NCBI GenBank assembly: GCA_964466115.1
Contig: CAYXMH010000013.1
Coordinates: 15,155 to 79,154 of the forward strand
Reading direction: 5' to 3'
DNA from: Pseudolysobacter sp964466115
GTDB lineage: Bacteria; Pseudomonadota; Gammaproteobacteria; Xanthomonadales; Rhodanobacteraceae
DNA length: 64,000 nt
Shown here piece after piece: positions 1 to 8,032 of this stretch; within the stretch, counting starts at the first letter, position 1, and each line of letters begins with the position of its first letter. The position numbers and the translations under genes were made by a program. The notes under the pieces are model-generated. The model did no database searches. It saw nothing but the letters and a program-made list of their open reading frames with translations, and had not been told where the DNA came from.

Positions 1-2
1 TC

Positions 3-185
3 GGTGGCTGGACCCTCATGCGCGAATGGGGCCAGCAGGGCGGCCGCATCAGCCTTAAACGAGAGGTGTTTTTAGAACGCGACGATGCGTTAGTCGCGTT
101 TGAGAGCGCGCGCGATGCGCAACTTAAGCGTGGTTTTCACATCATGTTTAGCCAAGGTTTGGAGGCATCGCATTTGTATGGCTAA
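3..185 (+). CDS. WGR-domain protein, 3' end only (gene starts before the window)
   Basis: Reading from base 3 there is an open frame of 60 codons ending in TAA at 183-185. It translates to GGWTLMREWGQQGGRIS followed by a helix-rich tail ending in SHLYG. This is the pattern of a WGR domain: an aromatic-rich strand with W-x-L-x-R-E-W-G, a glycine turn, then a Phe/Glu-rich strand and a helix with Ala and Lys-Arg-Gly. WGR domains bind nucleic acid and occur in PARPs and in small stand-alone bacterial proteins; the latter seems likely because the frame ends right after the domain. The last 8 bases overlap the start of the SPOR-domain gene, so the two are probably cotranscribed. The 5' part is missing. 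Confidence 0.72.
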   Translation, partial: GGWTLMREWGQQGGRISLKREVFLERDDALVAFESARDAQLKRGFHIMFSQGLEASHLYG

Positions 186-957
186 ATGGCGGCAGCTTGG
201 TTTTAGTTTGATCGCATCGCTGTTAATGCTTCATTTTTCTGCTTATGCCGATAGCCCCAGCGCAAACTCTGGGCAGACGAAAACGTTTGAACCCGGCACG
301 AAGCACATCTGCCTGCCGGCCAATCAAGGGTGGAATTGCGTTCCTAGCGCACAATTCGATGCATCAGTATCCCTCGCACCCGGATCCCCTGCACCCACCG
401 AAACATCCGCAGCAGCAACGTCCAAAGACACCCGTGATGCGCCGTCCAGCCAAGCGTCGGCTAAGCCGCATGCCTCTGAGCTGCCCAGTTATCTCACCCA
501 CGCCGCAACCCAAACCGGTTCGGCGCCGAACACCATTCAACCTGGGTCATCGCACACATTAGCGCCAAGCCGTGCATCACCTGCCGAGAAAGCATCGTTA
601 TCGCAGCCACCAACCGCAAGCGAAACCGCACACGATTCGGACAACCCCAATGCCATAAACGGAAATAGCGAGTTCTTAACCTTACCCGGAAATCAATACG
701 TTATTGAACTCGCGCACAGCGATGATCCGCATGCCTTCGATGCCATCCTCAATGCGCTTAAACTGCGCGCAGATCAGCTTTACCGCCTGCATTTCCCGAA
801 CAATAAAAACGAACAGTGGATGCTGGTTTGGGCCGGCCATGACTCAATCACCCATGCGCGTGCAGCGCTTTCGCATTTATCACCCACCGTAGCATTGAAT
901 GCGGGATGGCCGCGCCGCATCGCTCCGTTGCAGACGGAACTGCGTAATACTCATTAA
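178..957 (+). CDS. Secreted or anchored SPOR-domain-like protein
   Basis: A 259-residue protein with an N-terminal signal peptide (about residues 1-24, hydrophobic core LIASLLML, cleavage plausible after SAYA). A long Pro/Ser/Thr/Ala-rich linker (about 25-165) leads to a C-terminal domain beginning LPGNQYVIELA, containing LYRLHFPN and WMLVWAGHDSITHARAALS. That domain fits a SPOR fold, which binds denuded peptidoglycan at division sites. I chose ATG 178 because GGAGG lies at 161-165 and the signal peptide then starts cleanly. Longer starts (TTG 100, ATG 115) would put a charged extension before it. The start overlaps the upstream WGR gene by 8 bases. The SPOR call rests on fold pattern and length, so it is moderately sure. 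Confidence 0.65.
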   Translation: MAKWRQLGFSLIASLLMLHFSAYADSPSANSGQTKTFEPGTKHICLPANQGWNCVPSAQFDASVSLAPGSPAPTETSAAATSKDTRDAPSSQASAKPHASELPSYLTHAATQTGSAPNTIQPGSSHTLAPSRASPAEKASLSQPPTASETAHDSDNPNAINGNSEFLTLPGNQYVIELAHSDDPHAFDAILNALKLRADQLYRLHFPNNKNEQWMLVWAGHDSITHARAALSHLSPTVALNAGWPRRIAPLQTELRNTH

Positions 958-999
958 AAATTGCGCATACGTCCAACCCACTTCAAAACTACGTTATCA

Positions 1000-1027
1000 C
1001 GCCATTCCCGCGCCGGCGGGAATGGCG
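1000..1027. repeat. Short palindromic repeat (ATTCCC-N8-GGGAAT class)
   Basis: A perfect hairpin with 12-base arms, CGCCATTCCCGC (1000-1011) and GCGGGAATGGCG (1016-1027), around a 4-base loop. It lies in the 101-base gap between two convergent genes (SPOR protein and aquaporin). The core matches the ATTCCC-N8-GGGAAT layout of dRS3-type intergenic repeats in several proteobacteria. It may also act as a terminator or mRNA end, but there is no T-run. Confidence 0.65.
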
Positions 1028-1058
1028 ACACTTGTGAAGGTGAATGGAATAAGGCGCA

Positions 1059-1721
1059 TCACTGACTTCGTTTTAGCAAAACCCGATGCAACGGGATCGC
1101 CAGCAACATGCCCAATGAGGGTGCGATAAGATAAATCCACAAATCCCTAAACTGCCCCGACAATAAAGCCGGTGCAAGGGAGCGCGCAGGGTTCATCGAA
1201 GCCCCAGTGGCCGGTCCCGCGAACATCGCCTCTAATCCGACCACCGCGCCTACCACCATTCCCGCGACGATGCCCTTTTCCTTCGCACCAGAAGATATCC
1301 CAAGAATGACCAACATCAACAATAACGACATCAGTCCTTCCAGCACAAAAGCCCGGTCAGCGCTTACGCTAGGCAGGGTCGCGCCAAGCATTACGTCTTG
1401 CGGGTACAACCACGCCAAACAGGCACTTGCCGCCAGCGCACCTGCAATTTGCGCCATTGCATACCATGGCAATTCCGACACCGGAAACCGACGACTCACG
1501 GCAAACGCCAAACTCACCGCCGGATTAAAGTGCGCTCCGGAAATGTCACCCAGCGCATATATCAGCGCCAACACCGCAAGACCGAAGGTCAACGCGATGC
1601 CGGCATGACCGATCGCCCCGTGGCTCGCCGCGTCAATCACGATGGCGCCGGTGCCACACAGGACCAGAAAAAAAGTGCCGACGCATTCCGCCAGCAATCG
1701 ACTGGTGAAAGGAGTTGCCAT
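1059..1721 (-). CDS. MIP-family channel (aquaporin/aquaglyceroporin) of an ars operon
   Basis: A 220-residue membrane protein with six hydrophobic helices and both family signature loops: HFNPAVS (NPA at 66-68) and SMNPARS (NPA at 177-179, Arg180). Aligned by eye with E. coli AqpZ, the selectivity filter is Phe46, Ala165, Ala174, Arg180. The narrow water-pore His and Thr are replaced by small residues, which suggests a wider solute pore. The ATG shares one base with the arsC stop (TGATG), with GTG 1724 as an alternative, so translation is coupled. Lying behind arsR-arsC, it probably lets arsenite leave the cell, as known for AqpS of Sinorhizobium meliloti. The transport role is inferred from context and filter. 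Confidence 0.85.
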   Translation of the reverse strand: MATPFTSRLLAECVGTFFLVLCGTGAIVIDAASHGAIGHAGIALTFGLAVLALIYALGDISGAHFNPAVSLAFAVSRRFPVSELPWYAMAQIAGALAASACLAWLYPQDVMLGATLPSVSADRAFVLEGLMSLLLMLVILGISSGAKEKGIVAGMVVGAVVGLEAMFAGPATGASMNPARSLAPALLSGQFRDLWIYLIAPSLGMLLAIPLHRVLLKRSQ

Positions 1722-2128
1722 CACGAAGCAACTTTCAATGTTTGCAAAAGAGCCAATACGCGCTGCTCAATTTCATCGCGAATGCGGCGAAACTCCTGAT
1801 CCGATAGATGCTTGGGATCGGGCAACGCCCAATCCTCACGCCGGGTCGCCGGTACCCATGGGCACACGTCACCACAACCCATCGTCACCACCGCATCAAA
1901 CGCCGTATCGGCAAATGTCGTCAACGGCTTTGAAGCATGCGAAGCGAGATCAATGCCGCGTTCGGCCATGAACTGAACTGCACGAGGATTGACCTGGCCC
2001 GACGGCTTTGATCCTGAGGAATGCGCCGCAATCCAATTGCCGCCATGCAAGCGTGCAAACCCCTCGGCCATTTGGCTGCGGCATGCGTTCTCCACGCAAA
2101 CAAATAGTATTTTTTTTGTTTTTTCCAT
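1721..2128 (-). CDS. arsC: Arsenate reductase, low-molecular-weight phosphatase type
   Basis: A 135-residue cytoplasmic enzyme that reduces arsenate to arsenite. The N-terminal P-loop CVENACRSQ gives the C-x5-R active site (Cys11, Arg17). A second pair of cysteines, Cys85 and Cys89 in MGCGDVCPW, probably forms the disulfide relay. The DPKH segment at about 104-107 supplies the general-acid Asp of the fold. I start at ATG 2128 (MEKTKKILFVC) because upstream codons in the same frame are not homologous and would run into arsR. It sits 37 bases after arsR and overlaps the aquaporin gene by one base. No ArsB or Acr3 efflux pump gene is present in the window. Confidence 0.93.
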   Translation of the reverse strand: MEKTKKILFVCVENACRSQMAEGFARLHGGNWIAAHSSGSKPSGQVNPRAVQFMAERGIDLASHASKPLTTFADTAFDAVVTMGCGDVCPWVPATRREDWALPDPKHLSDQEFRRIRDEIEQRVLALLQTLKVAS

Positions 2129-2165
2129 TTCTAATTCAGTCCAGCGGTGCAAATAAGAAGATTGC

Positions 2166-2522
2166 TCATGCTCTTGGCCGTTTGGATTTGCGATTGACAG
2201 GCGTTGGAGCGCACAAGTTCTGATCCGCACTGCAACCTAACCCGGCACAACAATTTTCCGTCAGGAATGCGATCAGCGAATTCATTCGCGCGTAATCGGC
2301 TTTGCACCAGATATTGCGCCCAACGCGCCGATCGCGCACCAACCCCGCCCGGCGTAAACCGTTAAGATGATTGCTCAAACTCGCTCCGGCATGACCGGTG
2401 TGTTCCTGCAAAACACCAACGGTAAGTCCTTGCTGCCCCGCCTGTACCAAAAGGCGGTACACCGCCAATCGGTGGGGGTGGGCCAGCGCTTTCAGCGCCA
2501 AGATGGTTTTATTTAGTTCCAT
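2166..2522 (-). CDS. arsR: ArsR-family metalloregulatory repressor
   Basis: A 118-residue winged-helix repressor. The recognition helix region is GASLSNHLNGLRRAGLV (about 46-62). The usual CVCDL metal site in helix 3 is absent; instead a C-terminal cluster TENCCAGLGC supplies Cys91, Cys92 and Cys97, with Cys104 further on. This resembles the C-terminal As(III) site of Acidithiobacillus ferrooxidans ArsR. It should release DNA when arsenite binds, switching on its own operon. The ATG lies inside the operator palindrome, and AGGA five bases upstream can serve as ribosome site. Confidence 0.92.
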   Translation of the reverse strand: MELNKTILALKALAHPHRLAVYRLLVQAGQQGLTVGVLQEHTGHAGASLSNHLNGLRRAGLVRDRRVGRNIWCKADYARMNSLIAFLTENCCAGLGCSADQNLCAPTPVNRKSKRPRA

Positions 2523-2559
2523 AATTCCTGAATTATGGAACTAAAATCGAACGTGTCAA
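2512..2559 (-). promoter_or_regulatory. arsR promoter with overlapping palindromic operator
   Basis: The palindrome TTTAGTTCCATAATTC (2512-2527) and its exact complement (2530-2545) has perfect 16-base arms and a 2-base spacer. Read leftwards, TTGACA (2559-2554) and CATAAT (2537-2532) with a 16-base spacer form a sigma-70 promoter. The palindrome covers the -10 box, the expected start site and the arsR start codon (2522-2520). A repressor bound here would block both polymerase and the gene start. The transcript would begin only two or three bases before the ATG. Confidence 0.85.
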
Positions 2560-2610
2560 CCCACCCAACCGACAATGACGAGGTTTTCGTAGTCCGAGCG
2601 TTCGTATAGG

Positions 2611-3588
2611 ATGAACACCCGCACGCTTGAATGGTTGAACATGCCTCATCTGGCCGTCATTGTCCCTGCATTTAACGAAAGCGAAAGCTTACGCGCATTT
2701 CATGACCGCCTTGCGACGGTTCTTAATTCGCTGGATCTGCGCAGCGAGGTTCTTTATGTCGACGATGGCTCCAGCGATGACACCTATGCCGTAATGGAAA
2801 GCCTGCGCAAGACCGATAAGCGCGTGGCAACGCTGAAATTAAGCCGTAATTTCGGCAAAGAATTGGCGTTGACCGCGGGCCTAGATCATGTCGATGCCGA
2901 TGCCGTGGTGGTGATTGACGCTGATCTACAAGACCCGCCGGAACTGATTCCCAAATTCGTGGCCCATTGGCTCAACGGTTTCGATGTAGTTTATGGTACG
3001 CGCGCATCCCGAGCCGGCGAATCAACGCTGAAGCAATTTACCGCCAATGCCTTTTACCGTGTCATGGGACGATTGAGCCAAACCCCTATTCCTCGCGATA
3101 CGGGGGATTTTCGCTTGCTCAGTCGCCGCGCACATCAAGCACTGAAGCAGTTGCGTGAGCGCAATCGCTTTATGAAAGGGCTGTTCACCTGGGTAGGGTT
3201 TCGGCAAATATCGGTGGTTTATCATCGCGACCCGCGTTTTGCCGGAAATAGCAAATTCAACTATTGGCGTTTATGGAATTTTGCACTGGAAGGCATTACG
3301 TCTTTTTCTGGGGCGCCGCTTAAAATCGCAACCTATTTCGGGTTAAGTACGGCATTTTTTGCGTTCTTATATGGGGTTTGGGTTTTAGGGAAGGCATTGC
3401 TATTTGGCGATCCCGTGCGCGGTTATCCGTCGCTGATGGTTGCGGTGTTATTCATCGGTGGCGTGCAATTGATGGCCTTGGGAATGATCGGTGAGTATCT
3501 CGGTCGGCTCTATACCGAATCGAAACAGCGACCCTTATACCTGGTGGATGAGCATCGCCCGATCGAACCCCCTACCACACCCATCTAA
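2611..3588 (+). CDS. Membrane-bound family 2 glycosyltransferase (undecaprenyl-/dolichyl-phosphate type)
   Basis: A 325-residue protein. A GT-A domain (about 12-240) has VIVPAFNESESL, the DDGSSDD nucleotide-binding motif and VIDADLQDPPELI with the metal-binding DxD. Two hydrophobic helices follow (about 240-265 and 275-300), with FNYWRLWNFALEGITSFS at their border. This is the layout of GtrB/ArnC/DPM1-like enzymes that load a sugar from a nucleotide donor onto a polyprenyl phosphate at the inner membrane. ATG 2641 (MPHLAVIVPAFNE) is an equally good start, as neither has a clear ribosome site. Divergent from arsR; the next gene follows after 12 bases. Confidence 0.88.
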   Translation: MNTRTLEWLNMPHLAVIVPAFNESESLRAFHDRLATVLNSLDLRSEVLYVDDGSSDDTYAVMESLRKTDKRVATLKLSRNFGKELALTAGLDHVDADAVVVIDADLQDPPELIPKFVAHWLNGFDVVYGTRASRAGESTLKQFTANAFYRVMGRLSQTPIPRDTGDFRLLSRRAHQALKQLRERNRFMKGLFTWVGFRQISVVYHRDPRFAGNSKFNYWRLWNFALEGITSFSGAPLKIATYFGLSTAFFAFLYGVWVLGKALLFGDPVRGYPSLMVAVLFIGGVQLMALGMIGEYLGRLYTESKQRPLYLVDEHRPIEPPTTPI

Positions 3589-3600
3589 AGTTTTTTTTGA

Positions 3601-6243
3601 ATGTTCACTATGAAACGGTTTTTATCAAGCGCACCTTTATTCGGCCTGATTGCACTGTCCGCAATCACCGTAATCATTCGACTGATTACTCCAACGCATC
3701 GCACACAACCGATAGAGCGTGAGGAATCCCTACCACCCAATGGCGATTTTTGGGCGCTGCGCTTAAGTTACCCAACCGGTCGCTACGAACCGGCCTGGCT
3801 GCTCGATTCAGCACAGCAAGAGGCAACCATTCCCAGCGCCATTCCAGCCGGTGTAGCGACACAAACCAAACGATTCAACCCGACATTGCAACTCAATCCA
3901 ACGCAATTTACGGCGCTTGGCCCGGCTCCACTCAACGACGCCGGAGGTTGGGGGCACATCTCAGGTCGAGTCAACGCCATTAAAGTCGATCCGGTGCAAA
4001 CCAATGTGGCTTATTTGGGTGTCGATGGCGGCGGCGTATGGAAAACGACCACGTGTTGCTCGGCAAGCACCAGTTGGACGGTTAAGACCGACATTGCGCA
4101 ATTGTCCGGAATTGCGATTGACGACATAACGATCGATCCCAATGACCACAATGTGGTGTATGCCGCAACCGGCGATCTTAATTATGGCTCGTTTTCATTT
4201 GGCGCAGCGGGTGTACTCAAAAGTACGGATCAGGGCGAGCATTGGACCTTACAAGGGGCCAGCGTATTCACTCCCTTTTATGGGCCTTCGGCGGGCGGTT
4301 ATCCACAATATCAGGCCGTCAGCAAAGTTGTCGTTGATCCCAACCATTCGCAGAATGTGATTGCCGGCACCAAGACCGGCATCTTTTTTTCTTACGATGC
4401 CGGCGCCAATTGGACTGGACCCTGCTTGACCAACGGATTCACTTCGCAACGCCAAGACACCACCGGTTTGTTAACCGTACAAAACGGCAGCAGTACACTG
4501 CTGTATGCGGCCATCGGCACCCGCGGTACCGCAACCCCGGTGCAACCGGACCTTGGAATGAACGGGGCCAATGGCGTGTATCGCACTACGCTCCCGCTAA
4601 GCGGCTGTCCACTCAGTTGGACGCTGCTCGCGGATCACTGGCCAGCAAACACTGGCAACGGCACCGCCGGCGCCACAGCGCTGGGGCGGATTGAACTGGC
4701 AGTAGCACCCGGCGATTCTCATATCCTTTACGCCATGGTGTCGGACACCAACTTCAGCAATGGCGTCCTTGGGCTTTGGAAAACCACGGATGGCGGCGAT
4801 CATTGGACCGAAACGGCAACGGGCGCCAATTTCACCGGTTGCGATACGCCCGGCACGCAAATGTGGTACGACGCTGGACTTAGCGTAGACCCTAATCAAC
4901 CGAACACCGTTCTTGCCAGCACGGTGGACCTGTTTCGCTCGACCAACGGCGGTATCGGCTTTACCAATCTTACGTGCGGGTATGTCGATGGCGCCATCCA
5001 TGTCGATCACCACGCACGCGCGTTTGTCGGCGGCGATTCCAATCGCATTTTAATCGGTACGGACGGCGGTGTTTATTACAGCGCGAATGCAACCGCCGGC
5101 AGCCCCACCTTTACGCCAATAAACGATTCATTAAACACGATCGAGGTTTATTCCGGCGATATCAGCGCAAATTTTGCTACCTCGTCAAACCCCGCAGCTA
5201 CCGGTGGATTTCAAGACAACGGCAGCGGGTCGGTGCAATACACAGGAACCCCTGCAACCGCTGTTTGGACCACGACCGACGGCGGCGATGGCATGTTTTC
5301 GCGGATCGAGCCAGTGCTTGGTCAGCGTTGGTATTACTCGATTTACTACGGTCGAATTTCGCGCACCACGACCGGGCCGTTTGGCGCACTTGCAAATGCC
5401 TATGGCGCGTGGTCTGCGGGGAGCGCCACCAGCGAACGCAAAAATTTCTTGATGCCGTTTGAAATGTATAAATTTGGCGACACCTCCGTCGGCGGCAGCG
5501 GTTGCGATGCCATCAATGGGTGCAATCATATGATTGCGGGTACTTATCGCGTGTGGGAATCACTGACCGCCGGATCACCGTCCGGTTCCTGGGTTGCTAA
5601 AACCGGAGATTTAACCAAAAACACTTTGTTCATCGGCAGCGACAACCGTTCCGTCATCAATCAATTGCATTACTCGTTTACCGATCCCAGCATTGCTATG
5701 GTGGGCAGCAACGACGGCAATGTGCAGTACGTGTTTGGATTGGGCAGCACCGGCGCCGCTACCGCGGTGAATATCACAGCAGCCAATGCCGTGTTGCCGA
5801 ACCGGCCAATTCAAAATGTGATGACCGACCCGCTCAATCCCCTAGTCGGTTATGCGGCACTCGGCGGTTTTGATCAGAACACGCCAAGCACTCCGGGGCA
5901 CGTGTATCAAGTGACCTGCACCACGAATTGCGCCAGCTTTTTATGGCTTAACAAAAGCGGCAATTTGCCAAATATTCCGCTCAATGCGGTGATGCCTAAC
6001 CCGCATCTGCCAACCCAAGTGTTTGCCGGTACCGATTGGGGTTTGTATTACACCGACGATATCAGCGCGGCAAGCCCGGTTTGGTTTCGCTTCGAAGGCC
6101 TGCCGCACGCCATGATCTGGGACATGGTGGTTGACCGCGGCTTCACTACACTTGCCGTGTTTACCCGCTCACGCGGGGTTTGGGTATGGCCGTTGCCGCT
6201 AGCTCCCCTTAGCGATGAGATCTTTCAGAACGACTTTGAATAG
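3601..6243 (+). CDS. Large secreted sialidase/VPS10-like beta-propeller protein with C-terminal DEIFQNDFE
   Basis: An 880-residue exported protein with an N-terminal hydrophobic segment (about 10-28, signal peptide or anchor). Repeated BNR/Asp-box type motifs follow: GVWKTTTC, GVLKSTDQGEHWT, GIFFSYDAGANWT, GLWKTTDGGDHWT, LFRSTNGGIGF and GLYYTDD. These mark two propellers of the kind seen in sialidases, VPS10 domains and GH74 enzymes. I see no certain catalytic residues, so the ligand (perhaps glycan) is unknown. The last nine residues, DEIFQNDFE, match the ends of two other exported proteins in this window. It starts 12 bases after the glycosyltransferase; ATG 3610 is an alternative start. 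Confidence 0.75.
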   Translation: MFTMKRFLSSAPLFGLIALSAITVIIRLITPTHRTQPIEREESLPPNGDFWALRLSYPTGRYEPAWLLDSAQQEATIPSAIPAGVATQTKRFNPTLQLNPTQFTALGPAPLNDAGGWGHISGRVNAIKVDPVQTNVAYLGVDGGGVWKTTTCCSASTSWTVKTDIAQLSGIAIDDITIDPNDHNVVYAATGDLNYGSFSFGAAGVLKSTDQGEHWTLQGASVFTPFYGPSAGGYPQYQAVSKVVVDPNHSQNVIAGTKTGIFFSYDAGANWTGPCLTNGFTSQRQDTTGLLTVQNGSSTLLYAAIGTRGTATPVQPDLGMNGANGVYRTTLPLSGCPLSWTLLADHWPANTGNGTAGATALGRIELAVAPGDSHILYAMVSDTNFSNGVLGLWKTTDGGDHWTETATGANFTGCDTPGTQMWYDAGLSVDPNQPNTVLASTVDLFRSTNGGIGFTNLTCGYVDGAIHVDHHARAFVGGDSNRILIGTDGGVYYSANATAGSPTFTPINDSLNTIEVYSGDISANFATSSNPAATGGFQDNGSGSVQYTGTPATAVWTTTDGGDGMFSRIEPVLGQRWYYSIYYGRISRTTTGPFGALANAYGAWSAGSATSERKNFLMPFEMYKFGDTSVGGSGCDAINGCNHMIAGTYRVWESLTAGSPSGSWVAKTGDLTKNTLFIGSDNRSVINQLHYSFTDPSIAMVGSNDGNVQYVFGLGSTGAATAVNITAANAVLPNRPIQNVMTDPLNPLVGYAALGGFDQNTPSTPGHVYQVTCTTNCASFLWLNKSGNLPNIPLNAVMPNPHLPTQVFAGTDWGLYYTDDISAASPVWFRFEGLPHAMIWDMVVDRGFTTLAVFTRSRGVWVWPLPLAPLSDEIFQNDFE

Positions 6244-6303
6244 AAAACTTTTCGATTCCGCTTATTTCAACGCCAAATCGCAATATACTTTGTCGAACCC
6301 TGC

Positions 6304-6322
6304 GGTGGGCTAAAAACCCACC
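6304..6322. repeat. REP-like palindrome GGTGGG-CTAAAAA-CCCACC
   Basis: Six-base arms around CTAAAAA, 25 bases before the CBS-protein start. The core is shared with the larger inverted pair after ribH (26408-26495), so it is probably one member of a dispersed palindromic repeat family rather than a regulator of this gene. Confidence 0.6.
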
Positions 6323-6346
6323 TTACGAACGGATGAGGAGTATCCA

Positions 6347-6775
6347 ATGCAACAGGTCCGACATTTATTGAAGACGAAAGGTCGCACGGTTTTCTCGATT
6401 GAACCGGAAGCCTCGGCGCTGGCCGCTATCCAAATGATGGCGGAAAAAGGGATTGGTGCGCTGCTGGTGATGCGCGAGAGCAAATTGCTTGGCATCGTGT
6501 CTGAACGCGATTACGCACGCAAAGTGATTTTACATACGCGCTCGGCAACTGAAACCAAGGTCGAACAAATCATGACGGCAACGGTGCTGACGATATCGCC
6601 CGATGATACCGTTACTGCTTGCATGCAAATGGTTACTGAGCATCGAATCCGTCACCTACCGGTGTTGGAGAACGGCAAAGTGGTCGGTGTACTGTCGATT
6701 GGGGATTTGGTGAAAACGGTCATCGACGAGCAGCGGGAGCATATCGAACAATTGCAGCACTACATAGCCGGTTGA
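6347..6775 (+). CDS. CBS-domain pair protein
   Basis: A 142-residue cytoplasmic protein made of two CBS modules (about 8-65 and 73-130). Typical features are EKGIGALLVMRESKLLGIVSERDYARKV in the first (shown in parts: GIGALLV, GIVSERD) and HRIRHLPVLENGKVVGVLSIGDLV in the second (HRIRHLPV, VVGVLSIGDLV). Such Bateman modules bind adenine nucleotides and report energy state; stand-alone versions often act on partner enzymes. GATGAGGAG at 6332-6340 gives a good ribosome site for ATG 6347. There is no partner gene nearby that names its target. Confidence 0.9.
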   Translation: MQQVRHLLKTKGRTVFSIEPEASALAAIQMMAEKGIGALLVMRESKLLGIVSERDYARKVILHTRSATETKVEQIMTATVLTISPDDTVTACMQMVTEHRIRHLPVLENGKVVGVLSIGDLVKTVIDEQREHIEQLQHYIAG

Positions 6776-6888
6776 ATAACCAAATGGGAGGATTTAACCC
6801 CTGAAATCAATCTGAAAATGGATATTCGCCGCAAAAATCGGCCCAAAAGCACGTTTAACGCCCATTTTTCCGCTTTGGTGAGCGGATA

Positions 6889-7449
6889 GTGGATTCCAAC
6901 CTGCCAAATTCCAGCAAAACCCGACTGGAGGCCCTATTACGGGAGTATGGGGCTCGCTTACGGGCCTTAATTGCCTCTCACGGCCTAGCTAAACACGGAA
7001 TCGACCCCGACGATGTCGAGCAAGAAGTACGCATTCGACTATGGCAAGCCCTGGAACGTGACCGGAATGTGGTCCTTCGTGCGTCTTATATACAGAGGGT
7101 GGTGTTAACGGTGGTGGTAGACCGAGTACGCCGCGCAAAAGTGCGACTGGCAGAACCCTTGCCAGAAGACGATGAACCGGTCCTATGGAATATTGATACC
7201 AACGCAAGCCCAGAACAACGGTCTCGCGACGATCAATTCATTGAAGTGGTGACTCGTTGTTTAGCCAGTCTACCGGAAACCCGGCGTGTGGCCTTGGCGT
7301 TCCACCTGCAAGGCTATAGTTGGGATGAAACCGCGGAGTTGACCGGGGTTTCGGCCGAGGCGGCGCGGAAACTGGCGGCGCGCGGATTGGCGGAGCTGAA
7401 AACGCAGTTAATGGAACTTGGCTTTGGTGAATTTGACGATGAAAACTAG
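6889..7449 (+). CDS. Sigma-70 family RNA polymerase sigma factor (ECF-like)
   Basis: A 186-residue protein with region 2 (about 12-85; GIDPDDVEQEVRIRLWQAL, the -10 binding part) and region 4 (about 118-173; LPETRRVALAFHLQGYSWDETAELTGVS, a helix-turn-helix for the -35 box). No region 1 or 3, so it is ECF-sized. The GTG 6889 start follows directly after a stop codon in frame. Its last 11 bases overlap the next gene, which encodes a one-helix membrane protein. That arrangement is typical of a sigma/anti-sigma pair. The regulon is unknown. Confidence 0.88.
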   Translation: MDSNLPNSSKTRLEALLREYGARLRALIASHGLAKHGIDPDDVEQEVRIRLWQALERDRNVVLRASYIQRVVLTVVVDRVRRAKVRLAEPLPEDDEPVLWNIDTNASPEQRSRDDQFIEVVTRCLASLPETRRVALAFHLQGYSWDETAELTGVSAEAARKLAARGLAELKTQLMELGFGEFDDEN

Positions 7450-7984
7450 CTTATCGCAACTCTATCGCCAGACAATGGCAAAAAAACCTTCCTCGGCGCG
7501 AGGCTTACCCGATGCGGAACAGCTGCTGCAATTGGCCAGCGGCGATCTTTCCGCTGAGCAGCGCAATGCCGCGTTGATTGAAATGTCCAAATCGTCATTG
7601 CAATCGGATTTATTGCGCTTTACTCGCGCACTGCAACCCCATTCACAGGCACTGGCCGAAGAGCTTGCAACGCGAAGCGCCGCCAATACTCATGTAGCGA
7701 CCTTGCCAATCATCGCGAACCGCGGTAAAGGTTTTGGACGCCCACGGCGCTCCACGGTCCACCGCGCCCTGATCGCAGGTGCCCTTGCGGCATCCGTAAT
7801 AATAAGTGCATTGCCTTGGCTACCGCGCCATTCAGCGACATCGCACACTCAAATGCCTTACGTCACGACTGCAATGCCAGATCGAATTTTTGCTTGGTCA
7901 TCGGATCGAATCAACTCCGCTCCATCGACAACGCAAGCACCAATTCAAGACGAGATTTTCAGCAGCAATCGCAAAGACGGCTGA
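7439..7984 (+). CDS. One-helix membrane protein paired with the sigma factor (putative anti-sigma), DxIF-containing tail
   Basis: A 181-residue protein: a soluble N-terminal part (1-105), one membrane helix (about 109-126, LIAGALAASVIISALPW), and a short tail of about 55 residues, probably periplasmic. The overlap with the sigma gene (ATG 7439, 11 bases) and the topology suggest an anti-sigma factor, but I see no zinc-binding HxxxCxxC motif. The tail carries DRIF (148-151) and ends QDEIFSSNRKDG. Its DEIF is the first half of the DxIFxxxFE ending on three secreted proteins here. Function is inferred from position only. It ends 48 bases before the convergent prfC stop. Confidence 0.6.
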   Translation: MKTSLSQLYRQTMAKKPSSARGLPDAEQLLQLASGDLSAEQRNAALIEMSKSSLQSDLLRFTRALQPHSQALAEELATRSAANTHVATLPIIANRGKGFGRPRRSTVHRALIAGALAASVIISALPWLPRHSATSHTQMPYVTTAMPDRIFAWSSDRINSAPSTTQAPIQDEIFSSNRKDG

Positions 7985-8032
7985 AATACATTACCGCCCA
8001 ATACGCGAGGCAACGGTATCCAGCTCTCCCCA

